Assembly (NCBI RefSeq): GCF_029533155.1 | Contig: NZ_JAIZDB010000023.1 | Span: forward strand, 1-47,153 | Direction: 5' to 3' | DNA: 47,153 nt | DNA from: Psychrobacillus antarcticus | Lineage (GTDB): Bacteria; Bacillota; Bacilli; Bacillales_A; Planococcaceae | Position numbers and translations under genes: made by a program | Shown here: piece after piece, positions 26,948-35,073 of the stretch | Numbering within the stretch: position 1 is the stretch's first letter | Layout: every line of letters starts with the position of its first letter | The notes under the pieces: generated by a model | The model's database searches: none | What the model was told of the DNA's origin: nothing | What the model saw: only the letters and a program-made list of their open reading frames with translations

Positions 26948-27901
26948 TTGATAGTAAAACCATTCAAACGAACACTAGAAGCAGAAGCACTAAATTCACT
27001 TGCAACAAGACTCCCAATATCCCATCCGATGCACAGAAAGATGCAGAAAAAAGCAAAAAACAAAGCTGGTGGAGACATTGGAGAAGAGGTAGTAATGCGC
27101 GAACTGGAAAAACTCAAACTCCCGTATCCATTTCACGCCTACCACAACATCAGTCTCTACGCCGAAAAGCTAATCCAAATGGACATCCTAATCGTTACCC
27201 CGCATTACGCATTAATCCTGGAAGTGAAAAACTTTAAAGACACCGTCGAAATAACATCCAACCCCAGCCAAATGGTTCAGACCCTTGCGAATGGAACAAT
27301 AAATGTCTGTCGCAGCCCCGAGTCACAGGTAGAAGATTATATTTACCAACTAACCTACTTTTTCAAACAATTCAATATCAATCTTCCAGTGCTAGGTGCT
27401 GTTGTCTTCGCCTTTGAAACACTGCATATCATCAATTCTTCCAACCGTGCAACTATTCTCTTAAAAAACGATTTACTCCCTTATCTAAGAGCAATAAAAA
27501 CTCAAAAGCCTCATTTAACCGAAACGCAACTCGAACGAATAAAAAATCTCATTTTACAGAAAAGCAAAGACTATAAACCATTTCCGCTAAGTGAAAACTT
27601 TTTGATTGAGCCCAATGACTTAATCACTGGAGTAATCTGCGAAAAATGCACCTATATTGGAATCAAAAAAGTCAAACGCACGTGGGTTTGCCCTAAATGT
27701 AATTCAACGAGTCAAACTGCACATCAACAAACAATTAAAGAATATTTTTTAATAGCTAGAAAAACACTATCAAACAGAGAGTGCAGACAATTCTTGCGCC
27801 TAAACAACAACCATGAGGCTACTAGAATAATGAAAAAAGCAAATCTAACTAAAGTAGGAAAATCCTCAAGCACTAAATACCAAATGATCTTTCCGAAGTA
27901 A
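26948..27901 (+). CDS. NERD nuclease-like protein with zinc ribbon (module 1)
   Basis: This 317-residue protein starts with a NERD domain, a relative of the PD-(D/E)XK nuclease fold. It has GGDIGEE (E46), Asp79 in QMDILIV and E92-V-K94, so the catalytic residues look intact. A middle helical region is followed by a zinc ribbon with Cys231, 234, 248 and 251. A C-terminal helix-turn-helix-like tail follows (TLSNRECRQFLRL, then TKYQMIF). The TTG start has a near-perfect GGAGGTGAT five bases upstream. The gene is flanked on both sides by family A repeats and has its own terminator. A paralogue of 316 residues at 32467 has its catalytic residues at matching positions. Function unknown; DNA processing is suggested by the fold. 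Confidence 0.85.
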   Translation: MIVKPFKRTLEAEALNSLATRLPISHPMHRKMQKKAKNKAGGDIGEEVVMRELEKLKLPYPFHAYHNISLYAEKLIQMDILIVTPHYALILEVKNFKDTVEITSNPSQMVQTLANGTINVCRSPESQVEDYIYQLTYFFKQFNINLPVLGAVVFAFETLHIINSSNRATILLKNDLLPYLRAIKTQKPHLTETQLERIKNLILQKSKDYKPFPLSENFLIEPNDLITGVICEKCTYIGIKKVKRTWVCPKCNSTSQTAHQQTIKEYFLIARKTLSNRECRQFLRLNNNHEATRIMKKANLTKVGKSSSTKYQMIFPK

Positions 27902-27927
27902 GTCCTTTGACCACTGTCAAAGGGCTT
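27900..27927 (+). terminator. Terminator of NERD gene 1
   Basis: AAGTCCTTTGAC pairs with GTCAAAGGGCTT (one G-U pair) around CACT. The stem overlaps the stop codon and is followed by TTATTT. DNA from 27928 to 28034 shows nothing further. Confidence 0.8.
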
Positions 27928-28034
27928 TATTTATTATTAAGTCTAACTAATGGAATGTTAATCAAAACTGGAAAGCAATAAAATGGGAACCATTTCTTAA
28001 CCATATAATAGTGAAACCAATCAGCGGACAGCCG

Positions 28035-28392
28035 AGCCTCTCATAAACGAGAGGAATTCCACTCCATAAGAGAGCGACCCACCGCTGAACGAGAGAGATA
28101 CCTGTATAAAAAAGGATTTCCGTTCTATCCGAGAGAGAACAACTGCCATACGAGAGAGCTATCCGGATTTTCGTTCCATACGAGAGAGAACAACCGCTAT
28201 ACGAGAGAGCCACCCGTATACGAGAGGAACTTCGTCCCATCCGCGAGAGGACAACTGCTATACGAGAGAGCCATCCGTATACGAGAGGATTTCCGTTCTA
28301 TCCGAGAGAGAACAACCGCTATACGAGAGAGTCACCCGTATACGAGAGGAAAGTCGTCCTATCCGCGAGAGGACAACTGCTATACGAGAGCG
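28035..28392. repeat. Repeat array A2 (ACGAGAG family), downstream of NERD gene 1
   Basis: About 16 units of 18-23 bp share the core (T)ACGAGAG or CCG(C)GAGAG. A higher-order repeat of exactly 61 bp, made of three different units, starts at 28196, 28257, 28318 and 28379. One unit type is itself an inverted repeat whose arms change together: GTTCT/AGAAC in some copies and GTCCT/AGGAC in others. The first unit has CCTCTC/GAGAGG. This pattern suggests selection for a hairpin. There are no spacers of the CRISPR kind and the period is not a multiple of three. Confidence 0.88.
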
Positions 28393-28409
28393 CCAAAAAA
28401 ACCACCAAC

Positions 28410-28438
28410 AAAAAAAGCCCTCCGCCCACGCGAAAGAC
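28410..28438 (-). terminator. Terminator of the XRE-cupin gene
   Basis: On the minus strand GTCTTTCGC pairs with GCGGAGGGC (using G-U pairs) around GTGG and is followed by seven T residues, eight bases after the regulator stop codon. Confidence 0.7.
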
Positions 28439-28445
28439 CCCTCAC

Positions 28446-29000
28446 CTAAAAATTATGCGTCATCGTCCAAACAGCCACCGCATCCGCATCCCCATCATTC
28501 AAAAACCGATGCGGCAGCGAACTATCAAAGTAAATACTATCCCCCTCGTCAATAACATAAATCTCGCCCTCAATCTCCAACCGCAAACTACCAACCAGCA
28601 TCAGCCCGCATTCCTCGCCGCCATGGAACATCAGCGGATCGTCGGTACCCTCGCCCGGCGACACAATCATCTTAAAAAAACTCATCTGCTTACCCGAACT
28701 CGGCGACAAAAGCTCATATTCCACATTCGGCCGCACGCGCTTGATCAGATTACCTTCACCTTTACGAGTCAAAGTTACCGCATTACTCTCCTCCGCCTCG
28801 AAGAACGAAAACACCGGAACCTTCAAGCTATGGCTTAACTTCCACAACGTCTCCAACGAAGGGGATACCTGTCCGCGCTCAATTTGCGAAATCATACTCT
28901 GGCTCACATTCGTTTTTTTCGCCAGCTCATCGGACGTCAATCCCTGAAACTTACGTAAATACTTAATTCGCTTACCAACCTCACTCTTAGGAAATACCAT
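28446..29000 (-). CDS. XRE-family regulator with cupin sensor domain
   Basis: This 184-residue protein has an N-terminal helix-turn-helix (LTSDELAKKTNVSQSMISQIERG, about residues 20-42). A C-terminal cupin barrel follows (MFHGGEECGLMLVGSLRLEIEGE, DEGDSIYFDSSLPHRF). Such regulators control amino-acid, polyamine or related uptake genes and bind a small ligand in the cupin. ATG 29000 is chosen because AGGGGTG lies just upstream on its strand; the longer frame to the left is not supported. It is divergent from the amino-acid ABC operon, its likely target. Confidence 0.9.
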   Translation of the reverse strand: MVFPKSEVGKRIKYLRKFQGLTSDELAKKTNVSQSMISQIERGQVSPSLETLWKLSHSLKVPVFSFFEAEESNAVTLTRKGEGNLIKRVRPNVEYELLSPSSGKQMSFFKMIVSPGEGTDDPLMFHGGEECGLMLVGSLRLEIEGEIYVIDEGDSIYFDSSLPHRFLNDGDADAVAVWTMTHNF

Positions 29001-29120
29001 TAAAACACCCCTTATGAATAAAAATACATTAGACAGAATAATAAAACACTCTGATTTTAAAATATATAAAAATACTAAATACATATTAAAAACCATATAA
29101 TACAACTATATATATACCAT

Positions 29121-29138
29121 TTTGCACCTTTTTGCAAA
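29121..29138. promoter_or_regulatory. Candidate operator between XRE-cupin regulator and amino-acid ABC operon
   Basis: TTTGCA and TGCAAA form a perfect inverted repeat with a six-base spacer in the divergent intergenic region (29001-29269). It is a plausible binding site for the XRE-cupin protein. No clear -10/-35 pair could be fixed in this AT-rich stretch. Confidence 0.45.
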
Positions 29139-29269
29139 TAGAATCAATAATAAAAATATTATAAATAATAATTTTTTATGTAGACAGGTGAATAATAATA
29201 ATTTATACTACTAATAATTCACTAGTTTCAAAGGGGAACAGAGAAATTTCAAAAACGGGGGTAATGAAA

Positions 29270-30097
29270 ATGAAAAAATGGTTAGCAGCTGTACTTATGA
29301 TTACCGTATTAATGATCGCAGGGTGTAGCGATGATTCAGGCGGCGGAGTATCAACAGAAAACTCCACAATCCAAAAGGTATTAAAGGAAAAGAAACTTGT
29401 AATCGGGATGTCTCCAGGATATTTCCCATTTGATATGAAAGATCCAAAAGGCGATTTCGTTGGCTATGATGTAGACACGGCGAATGCACTTGGAGCAGCG
29501 TTAGGAAAAGATATTAAAGTAGAATATAAACAATTCACATTTGATGGATTGATTCCTGCACTACAAACAGGCGAGGTTGATATGATCTTCGCTGGTATGA
29601 CAATTCGAGGAGACCGTGCATTAGCAGTAAGCTTTGCAAATCCATACTTCCAAACTGGGCAAGCAGTAATGGTTCCTGGCTCAGATACAAAAACAAAAAC
29701 ATGGCAAGATCTTGATGTAAAAGGAAATAAAATTGCGGTTGGTATCGGAACAACTGGTGCTTTACTTGCGAAAGATGTATTTAAAAATGCTGAAATATTA
29801 GATTTTGAAGAATTCCCATCAGCTGCAGCGGCAATGGCACAAGGCCAAGCAGACGCAGTAGTTTACGATGAGCCAGCAATCGCTGTATGGAAATTACGTA
29901 ACGAGGATGCTGTGACTCAAATTGAAGGTTTAATTTCAACAGAGAATTTAGGGATTGCTATTAAGAAAAATGATTTCGAAACAATACAATGGACTAACTC
30001 TTTCCTAAATAGTTACCTAGGAAGTCCAACAGAATTAGCGTCTCGTGCAAAATGGTTTGAGTCTTCTGACTGGTTGGATGAAGTTGTAGAAGAATAG
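29270..30097 (+). CDS. Polar amino-acid ABC transporter substrate-binding lipoprotein
   Basis: This 275-residue lipoprotein (lipobox MIAGC, Cys19) of the SBP_bac_3 family has IGMSPGYFPFDM, FVGYDVDTANALG and DMIFAGMTIRGDRA. It should bind a polar amino acid such as glutamine, arginine or cystine; the ligand cannot be fixed. ATG 29270 is favoured over ATG 29264 because the GGGGG site is eight bases upstream. A hairpin without T run follows the gene. Confidence 0.9.
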   Translation: MKKWLAAVLMITVLMIAGCSDDSGGGVSTENSTIQKVLKEKKLVIGMSPGYFPFDMKDPKGDFVGYDVDTANALGAALGKDIKVEYKQFTFDGLIPALQTGEVDMIFAGMTIRGDRALAVSFANPYFQTGQAVMVPGSDTKTKTWQDLDVKGNKIAVGIGTTGALLAKDVFKNAEILDFEEFPSAAAAMAQGQADAVVYDEPAIAVWKLRNEDAVTQIEGLISTENLGIAIKKNDFETIQWTNSFLNSYLGSPTELASRAKWFESSDWLDEVVEE

Positions 30098-30108
30098 AAC
30101 ATTTCACC

Positions 30109-30130
30109 GAGTAGGGAAAAATCCCTGCTC
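30109..30130 (+). promoter_or_regulatory. Intercistronic hairpin after the binding-protein gene
   Basis: GAGTAGGGA pairs with TCCCTGCTC around AAAA. There is no T tract, so it probably protects or attenuates the message and does not end it. Confidence 0.55.
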
Positions 30131-30178
30131 AGTACATATTAATCCATCATAATCAGCCAACTTAGAGGAGGAACAACT

Positions 30179-30838
30179 ATGTATCAGTACGACTGGAGTG
30201 TCATTAGTCGAAATATGGACGTGTTCATCGAAGGTGCGCTGAAGACGCTAGAACTTTCTGCGATTTCCATCCTATTGGCGATTCCAATAGGTATAATATT
30301 TGGACTCGGACGTATCTCGAAAAACAAAATTATCTTTTACATCTCATCTGCGTATATTGAAATCATTCGAGGAGTACCGCTACTCGTACTACTCATTTGG
30401 ATTTTCTATGTTTTAGGGCAATTCTTCTCATTAGGTTCCTACTGGGGCTCGATTGTAGGACTTGCAATATTCGCTGGTGCATTCATTGCTGAAATCGTTC
30501 GCTCCGGTATTCAAGGGGTACCAAAAGGACAAATGGAGGCAGCTCGCTCACTAGGAATGTCTCATACAAAAGCAATGACTTACATTATCTTACCGCAAGC
30601 ATTTAGACGCGTATTACCGCCGCTTGCATCACAATTCATCATGCTTATCAAAGATTCATCACTAGTATCCGTAATCGCAGCAACCGAGTTGACGCTAAAT
30701 GCAAAAAACCTGGTAGCAACCTCGTTCCGCTCGCTTGAAGTATGGACATTCGTTGCACTAGTCTATTTCATCATGACATTCAGCCTATCACTAATCATTC
30801 GATACTTCGAAAAACGATTATCGAGAAGCGATGCATAA
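30179..30838 (+). CDS. Polar amino-acid ABC transporter permease
   Basis: This 219-residue membrane protein of the HisM/GlnP family has about five helices. It carries the ATPase-contact loop EAARSLGMSHTKAMTYIILPQA and the segment IIRGVPLLVLLIWIFY. GGAGG precedes the ATG. It forms the channel of the transporter with the ATPase encoded 21 bp downstream. Confidence 0.93.
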   Translation: MYQYDWSVISRNMDVFIEGALKTLELSAISILLAIPIGIIFGLGRISKNKIIFYISSAYIEIIRGVPLLVLLIWIFYVLGQFFSLGSYWGSIVGLAIFAGAFIAEIVRSGIQGVPKGQMEAARSLGMSHTKAMTYIILPQAFRRVLPPLASQFIMLIKDSSLVSVIAATELTLNAKNLVATSFRSLEVWTFVALVYFIMTFSLSLIIRYFEKRLSRSDA

Positions 30839-30859
30839 CGTTAAGGAGGGAGTACCCAA

Positions 30860-31588
30860 ATGATTACGATCAAAAATGTTAATAAAAGCTTTGGCGACCA
30901 CCAAGTTCTAACCGACGTTTCGCTCGAAGTACCAAAATCGAACGTTATCGCCTTGATCGGCCCAAGTGGAGCAGGTAAATCCACATTAATCCGTGCCATC
31001 AACGCATTAGAACCAATAGATAACGGGGAAGTAACAGTAGACGGCATCTCCATTCACAACAAAAAAACGGACATTAATGTAGCTCGTACTAACATAGGAT
31101 TCGTATTTCAAAGCTTCAATCTGTTCCCGTTTCTAACAGCACTAGAAAATGTCACCATGGCGCCGATGAAAGTGAAAGGACTAAGCAAAGAAGCTGCTGA
31201 AAAAAGAGGGAAAGAACTACTATCCTCTCTAGGCCTAGCAGACAAATTCGATGCCTTCCCAAACAGACTTTCAGGAGGCCAGCAACAACGTGTAGCCATC
31301 GCACGAGCACTAGCCATGGACCCAAATGTCATGCTATTTGACGAACCAACATCCGCACTTGACCCAGAAATGGTAACCGAAGTGCTCGATGCCATACGTA
31401 AACTAGCAAAAGATGGCATGACCATGGTTGTCGTAACACACGAAATGGGCTTCGCCAAAGAAATCTGCGACGAAATCGTCTTCATGGCAGAAGGTAAAAT
31501 AGTCGAGCGCGCCGCACCATCCAAATTCTTCACCAATCCAGACACCCAGCGTGCTCAAGACTTCCTATCCAAAGTCCTAAACCACTAG
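30860..31588 (+). CDS. Polar amino-acid ABC transporter ATPase (GlnQ type)
   Basis: This 242-residue ABC ATPase has Walker [10 protein letters not shown], signature [12 protein letters not shown], Walker [13 protein letters not shown] and the switch His in [10 protein letters not shown]. It energises uptake with the two preceding gene products. AAGGAGGGAG precedes the ATG. The stop codon lies inside the terminator stem. Confidence 0.95.
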   Translation: MITIKNVNKSFGDHQVLTDVSLEVPKSNVIALIGPSGAGKSTLIRAINALEPIDNGEVTVDGISIHNKKTDINVARTNIGFVFQSFNLFPFLTALENVTMAPMKVKGLSKEAAEKRGKELLSSLGLADKFDAFPNRLSGGQQQRVAIARALAMDPNVMLFDEPTSALDPEMVTEVLDAIRKLAKDGMTMVVVTHEMGFAKEICDEIVFMAEGKIVERAAPSKFFTNPDTQRAQDFLSKVLNH

Positions 31589-31606
31589 AGCGATCTAGTG
31601 GTTTTT
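31579..31606 (+). terminator. Terminator of the amino-acid ABC operon
   Basis: AAACCACTAGA pairs perfectly with TCTAGTGGTTT around GCGA and a T run follows. The region 31607-31807 is AT-rich; a weak hairpin AAGGA/TCCTT with a T run near 31776-31795 is the only structure seen. Confidence 0.85.
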
Positions 31607-31807
31607 GTTTTGAATAAAAGCTCTCATTAAGTACTCCCTGAACTCGGAAACATCAAACAATTGATTGGATATAACACCAAATTAAACAAAGTGCACCGAG
31701 ACAAACTAGTGAACTCTAATATTACTAAGCAATTAAAATACGACATCATTAGAAGGTATATATTTTAATATAAAGAAGGATTTACTTCCTTTTTTGTAGA
31801 ATTATGG

Positions 31808-32041
31808 ATGATAGGGGAGATGGAAAAAATCGAAAAGGAAAACTTAGACATAAGTGAAGTTGTCGTTAATATAGGTGCTAAAGTCACTACAGGTCATATA
31901 CGCATGAACAATTTGATACAGTTATTAATTGATAAAGGTGTTATTACAGAGGAAGAACTAGAACAACTTTTTGAAGAAACTTATGATTCGGAAAGCAAGA
32001 AAATACATGATTTCATTTTAACAGGAGAAATAGGAGTCTAG
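31808..32041 (+). CDS. Small hypothetical protein, 77 residues
   Basis: This small acidic, helical protein has no membrane segment. Its middle (IRMNNLIQLLIDKGVITEEELEQLF) reads like a short helical hairpin with a GVITEEEL motif, common in small Bacillus proteins. No good ribosome binding site precedes ATG 31808; ATG 31820 has GGGGAG too close. A terminator follows nine bases after the stop, which supports a real gene. Function not recognised. Confidence 0.5.
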   Translation: MIGEMEKIEKENLDISEVVVNIGAKVTTGHIRMNNLIQLLIDKGVITEEELEQLFEETYDSESKKIHDFILTGEIGV

Positions 32042-32049
32042 GAACGGCA

Positions 32050-32078
32050 GAAGGACATCCGATTGGGTGTTCTTTTTA
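32050..32078 (+). terminator. Terminator after the small gene
   Basis: AGGACATCC pairs with GGGTGTTCT (two G-U pairs) around GATT and is followed by TTTT. Confidence 0.7.
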
Positions 32079-32112
32079 AAAAAAAAAGGGGAGAAGATGG
32101 CAACTTGGGCTA

Positions 32113-32150
32113 ATAAAAGATGCACCGCCAGAAAAAGTACTTTCTTCTAT
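32113..32150 (+). pseudogene. Fragment of a second lutC-like sequence
   Basis: These 38 bases match 35972-36009 inside the broken lutC at 33 positions, including a 19-base identical stretch. Here the frame reads IKDAPPEKVLSS with an intact Glu codon where the other copy has a stop (TAA). It lies just left of repeat array B1, so lut-derived DNA borders the NERD module on both sides. Confidence 0.6.
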
Positions 32151-32160
32151 CAAAGTAACT

Positions 32161-32385
32161 CAAGCTCGCTCGAGCACAACCCAAGGCTGCTCGAGCTCCA
32201 CTCAAGATCCGCGAGTTCCACCCGAGTTCCACCCGAGTTCCACCCAAGATCCGCGAGCTCTACCCAAAGCCGCCCGAGCTCCACCCAAGATCCGCGAGTT
32301 CCACCCAAAACCACCCGAGTTCCACCCAAGGTAGCTTGAGCTCCACCCAAAGCCACCCGAGTTCCACCCAAACTTCGAGTACCCC
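32161..32385. repeat. Repeat array B1 (CGAGYTCCACCCAA family), upstream of NERD gene 2
   Basis: Units with core CGAG(T/C)TCCACCCAA start near 32171, 32192, 32212, 32223, 32234, 32254, 32275, 32294, 32316, 32337, 32358 and 32376. Most steps are 18-22 bp; two are 11 bp, about half a unit. The step is thus close to one or two DNA helical turns. The same family lies on the other side of the NERD gene at 33461-33820. Confidence 0.88.
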
Positions 32386-32466
32386 ACAAATAAGCCAAAA
32401 CCTATTGCGCCACCACCTAAAACCTGTTATTCTATCTACAAATACACATCAAAAGGAGAATCCAAC

Positions 32467-33417
32467 ATAAAAATTCACAGGAATATTCCCTCAAACTACT
32501 TCAACTACATCCGCCTAAAACATCGTCTACCAGAACACCACAAGCAATATCAGAAAATTGTCGAAAAAATGGGCTACATAGAAGCTGGCCACTACGGCGA
32601 ATTGCGTGTTGACCGTTCTATCAAAGAAGTACAGTTCCCTTCAGAAGTTCATATCATCCCGGATTTTCACATGAAAATTCATGAGAACCGCTACATCCAA
32701 ATTGATACGCTACTCATCACGTCCAGCTACATTCTTATAGTAGAAGTCAAAAATATCATTGGCACTATCAATTTTAAAACCTCCCCCAATCAATTAATAA
32801 GAACTTTAGATGATGAAATTACCGCCTTCAAATGTCCAATCATTCAACTACAAAGAAATCGAGATGGTCTTCAAGGCTGGTTAAATCAAACCCAATCGAA
32901 AGTACCAATATACACTGTACTTGTTTTTGCATCCGATAAAGCAATAATAGAAAAAGCCCCGAAAGATCAAACTATTCTTTTCGCAAAAAATCTACCACTC
33001 TATATCCAAAAGTTAAACAAAATTCCACCTCACCTCACCAAAGACCATTTTCTAAAAGTAAAAGAAATAATAACGCAAAAAAACATACATTTTATAGAAA
33101 CACCTCTCTGCCAAAAATATGAAATCCCTGCAAGAGCATTAAAGAAAGGAGTGCTATGCATAAATTGCGGAAATCGATTAATTAAAGTCAGCGAACGTCA
33201 GTGGAAGTGCAATGCTTGTGGACAAATTGATAAGGACCCAATTCCTCGAAATATAGAAGATCTATTTATTCTAATGAAACATGAAGTTACCATGAAAGAA
33301 TGTATGAACTTACTACAACTAAAATCCCGATACACTCTGAACTATACATTCCAGAAAATGAAACTAATCAAAACTAAAAAAGGAAACAACACCACCTATC
33401 AAAAAAGTAAGACATAA
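32467..33417 (+). CDS. NERD nuclease-like protein with zinc ribbon (module 2), probable ATA start
   Basis: This is a paralogue of the NERD protein at 26948. The domain order is the same: NERD with GHYGE (E45), Asp80 and E93-V-K95, then a zinc ribbon CINCG/CNACG, then an HTH-like tail. The first ATG (32569) lies too late and would remove part of the fold. The frame is open further left, and an AAAGGAG site sits eight bases before an ATA codon at 32467. Starting there gives 316 residues against 317 in the paralogue, with the catalytic residues shifted by one. The gene is therefore either started at the rare ATA codon or crippled by an ATG-to-ATA change. Family B repeats flank it on both sides. 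Confidence 0.78.
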   Translation: MKIHRNIPSNYFNYIRLKHRLPEHHKQYQKIVEKMGYIEAGHYGELRVDRSIKEVQFPSEVHIIPDFHMKIHENRYIQIDTLLITSSYILIVEVKNIIGTINFKTSPNQLIRTLDDEITAFKCPIIQLQRNRDGLQGWLNQTQSKVPIYTVLVFASDKAIIEKAPKDQTILFAKNLPLYIQKLNKIPPHLTKDHFLKVKEIITQKNIHFIETPLCQKYEIPARALKKGVLCINCGNRLIKVSERQWKCNACGQIDKDPIPRNIEDLFILMKHEVTMKECMNLLQLKSRYTLNYTFQKMKLIKTKKGNNTTYQKSKT

Positions 33418-33445
33418 AACACCAACTTTCCCAAGTTGGTGTTTT
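33416..33445 (+). terminator. Terminator of NERD gene 2
   Basis: AAAACACCAACTT pairs perfectly with AAGTTGGTGTTTT around four bases and overlaps the stop codon, the same arrangement as after NERD gene 1. Confidence 0.85.
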
Positions 33446-33460
33446 AAAATTTCCAAAAAA

Positions 33461-33820
33461 CGAGTTCCACCCAAGCCTCTCCGAGCTCCACCCAAGTTCA
33501 CCAGCTCCACCCAAGTTCACCAGTTCCACCCAAACCCGCCCGAGCTCCACCCAAGTTCACGAGCTCCACCCAAGTTCTCCAGTTCCACCCAAACCCGCCC
33601 GAGCTCCACCCAAGTTCTCCAGTTCCACCCACACCCGCCCGAGCTCCACCCAAAGCAACTCCAGCTCCACCCAAACCCGCCCGAGCTCCACCCAAAGCAA
33701 CTCCAGTTCCACCCACACCCGCCCGAGCTCCACCCAAGTTCACCAGTTCCACCCAAACCCGCCCCAGTTCCACCCGAGATCCCCTCAGTTCCACCCAACC
33801 CCCCCAAGTTCCACCTGAAG
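33461..33820. repeat. Repeat array B2 (CGAGYTCCACCCAA family), downstream of NERD gene 2
   Basis: About 18 units of 19-22 bp share TCCACCCA. A two-unit repeat of 40-42 bp is visible, with CGAGCTCC at 33560, 33600, 33640, 33682 and 33724. The minus strand carries runs of GGG in every unit, including sets of four within about 25 bases, so quadruplex formation is possible. The array ends directly against broken Gfo/Idh coding sequence at 33822. Long minus-strand open frames here are just the repeat read as protein. Confidence 0.88.
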
Positions 33821-33821
33821 C

Positions 33822-34230
33822 CAAGCCTTCATGTATCGTTCCATCCGCAAATGAAAAAGAAGATGCAATAGGGGAAATCCTTACAATGCGGGCCCGATTC
33901 CACCTCACTTTAGAAAACTGGGACGATGACATTCGCCTCGATTCGAATCTTGGAGGTGGGGTACTAAATGACATCGGCTGTTATCCGGTAAATGTACTGA
34001 ACTATTTAATAGAAGAAAGTCCAATAAACATTCAAGCTCCCCGGGGTAAATCAACAAAAGAAATCGATACTCATATAGCGGTCCAACTTAGCTATCCATC
34101 CGGAATCCTTGCGCAGTTCGATGCAAGTTTTTACGGCCCAATGACCCAAACGATTGATTGCACAAATGCTCCAACAAACAGAGACCATCGAACGCAATGT
34201 TCAAGCATATTAATAGAAAGGAAGCGACTG
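33822..34230 (+). pseudogene. Gfo/Idh/MocA-family oxidoreductase remnant
   Basis: The frame order reads QAFMYR (to 33839), then FHPQMKKK after a one-base slip, then another slip into EILTMRARFHLTL and LGGGVLNDIGCYPVN. These are the middle and C-terminal motifs of a sugar-type oxidoreductase. The NAD-binding half is missing; the left edge is the end of repeat array B2. The frame shifts and truncation show a dead gene. Confidence 0.75.
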
Positions 34231-34232
34231 AA

Positions 34233-34509
34233 TGCCCAATGTTATCGAAGAACTAAACAAATATGCACATAAATTAGTAGATCAAAGTCTAGTTGAGGAG
34301 CTGGTGGAAACCTCAGTATGCGAGATGGAAATGACATGTACATCTCTCCAAGCGGCTTTGATATAAAAGGAATAGAACCTTATCAATGGATGAAGGTGGA
34401 CATTACAACAGGAGAAATTGAAGGGAATCTTCGCCCACCATATGAAGTACTCATGCACGCATTATCAGGCGTCAAACTGAACGAATTCACTATCGCTTCT
34501 ACATCATAG
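34233..34509 (+). pseudogene. Class II aldolase remnant (rhamnulose-phosphate aldolase type)
   Basis: A start MPNVIEELNKYAHKLV with GAAAGGAAG upstream is followed by a frame slip. Then come GGNLSMRDG and MYISPSGFDIKGIEPYQW, the N-terminal motifs of class II aldolases. The frame stops at 34509 before the metal-binding histidines. Its position before a rhamnulokinase remnant suggests the rhamnose pathway aldolase. Confidence 0.65.
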
Positions 34510-34529
34510 CTAGTTAACAAAAACAAGCA

Positions 34530-35070
34530 ATGGGTCAAAGATATTCAACTTACTCTTTTCAATCAAACACTCCCATTTGCAACAATCGAAATGCCACATC
34601 AAATCGTGGAACGCTAAAGGATCACCCAACTATCCAAATGGCACTCGTTCCAGGCCATGACACAGCTTGCGCATTATCTGCACTCCCAATTCAACGCCCT
34701 AACGCCATATTCATCAGTATTGGAACATGGGGTCTGATCGGCAAGGAAATAAAATCTCCAATTACTACATATAGAAGCATTTCAACAACGCTTTACAAAC
34801 GAGGGAACAAGTGAAGGGCAATACCGATTCCCAAAAAACGCCATGGGATTTTGGATTCTCCAAAAATGCTGAGAAGAATGGCAGCAACAAGGACTCCACT
34901 TCACTTATGAACAAGAAATACTCGCACTGCAACAAGCGAAATCATTAGACAAATTCATCGATCCAGATGATGACCTCTTCTTTAACCCAATATCCATGCT
35001 ACAAGCGATTAAGCAATACTGCATTCAAATAAATCAGCAAGTCTCTATTACTCCGGGTGAATATATCCTA
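34530..35070 (+). pseudogene. rhaB: Rhamnulokinase remnant (FGGY family)
   Basis: Over several frames the sequence encodes VPGHDTACALSALP, FISIGTWGLIG, FTNEGTSEGQYRFPKNAMG and FIDPDDDLFFNP, the middle and C-terminal part of rhamnulokinase. At least two frame shifts and an in-frame stop after ILQKC break it. The N-terminal ATP-binding third is gone. Confidence 0.7.
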
Positions 35071-35073
35071 CCT

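Noticed and set aside
28035-28392. Possible CRISPR array
   Set aside because: The units are directly joined and variable, there are no unique spacers of equal length, and no cas genes are nearby.
28455-28838. 127-residue open frame on the plus strand opposite the XRE-cupin gene
   Set aside because: It is an antisense shadow without a ribosome binding site. The minus-strand protein has clear domains.
32161-32385. Possible CRISPR array
   Set aside because: The step of about 20 bp with 11-bp half steps and no spacers does not fit a CRISPR array.
33498-33974. Long minus-strand open frame rich in Gly, Trp and Glu
   Set aside because: It is the family B repeat array read backwards. It has no ribosome binding site, and its protein repeat only reflects the DNA repeat.
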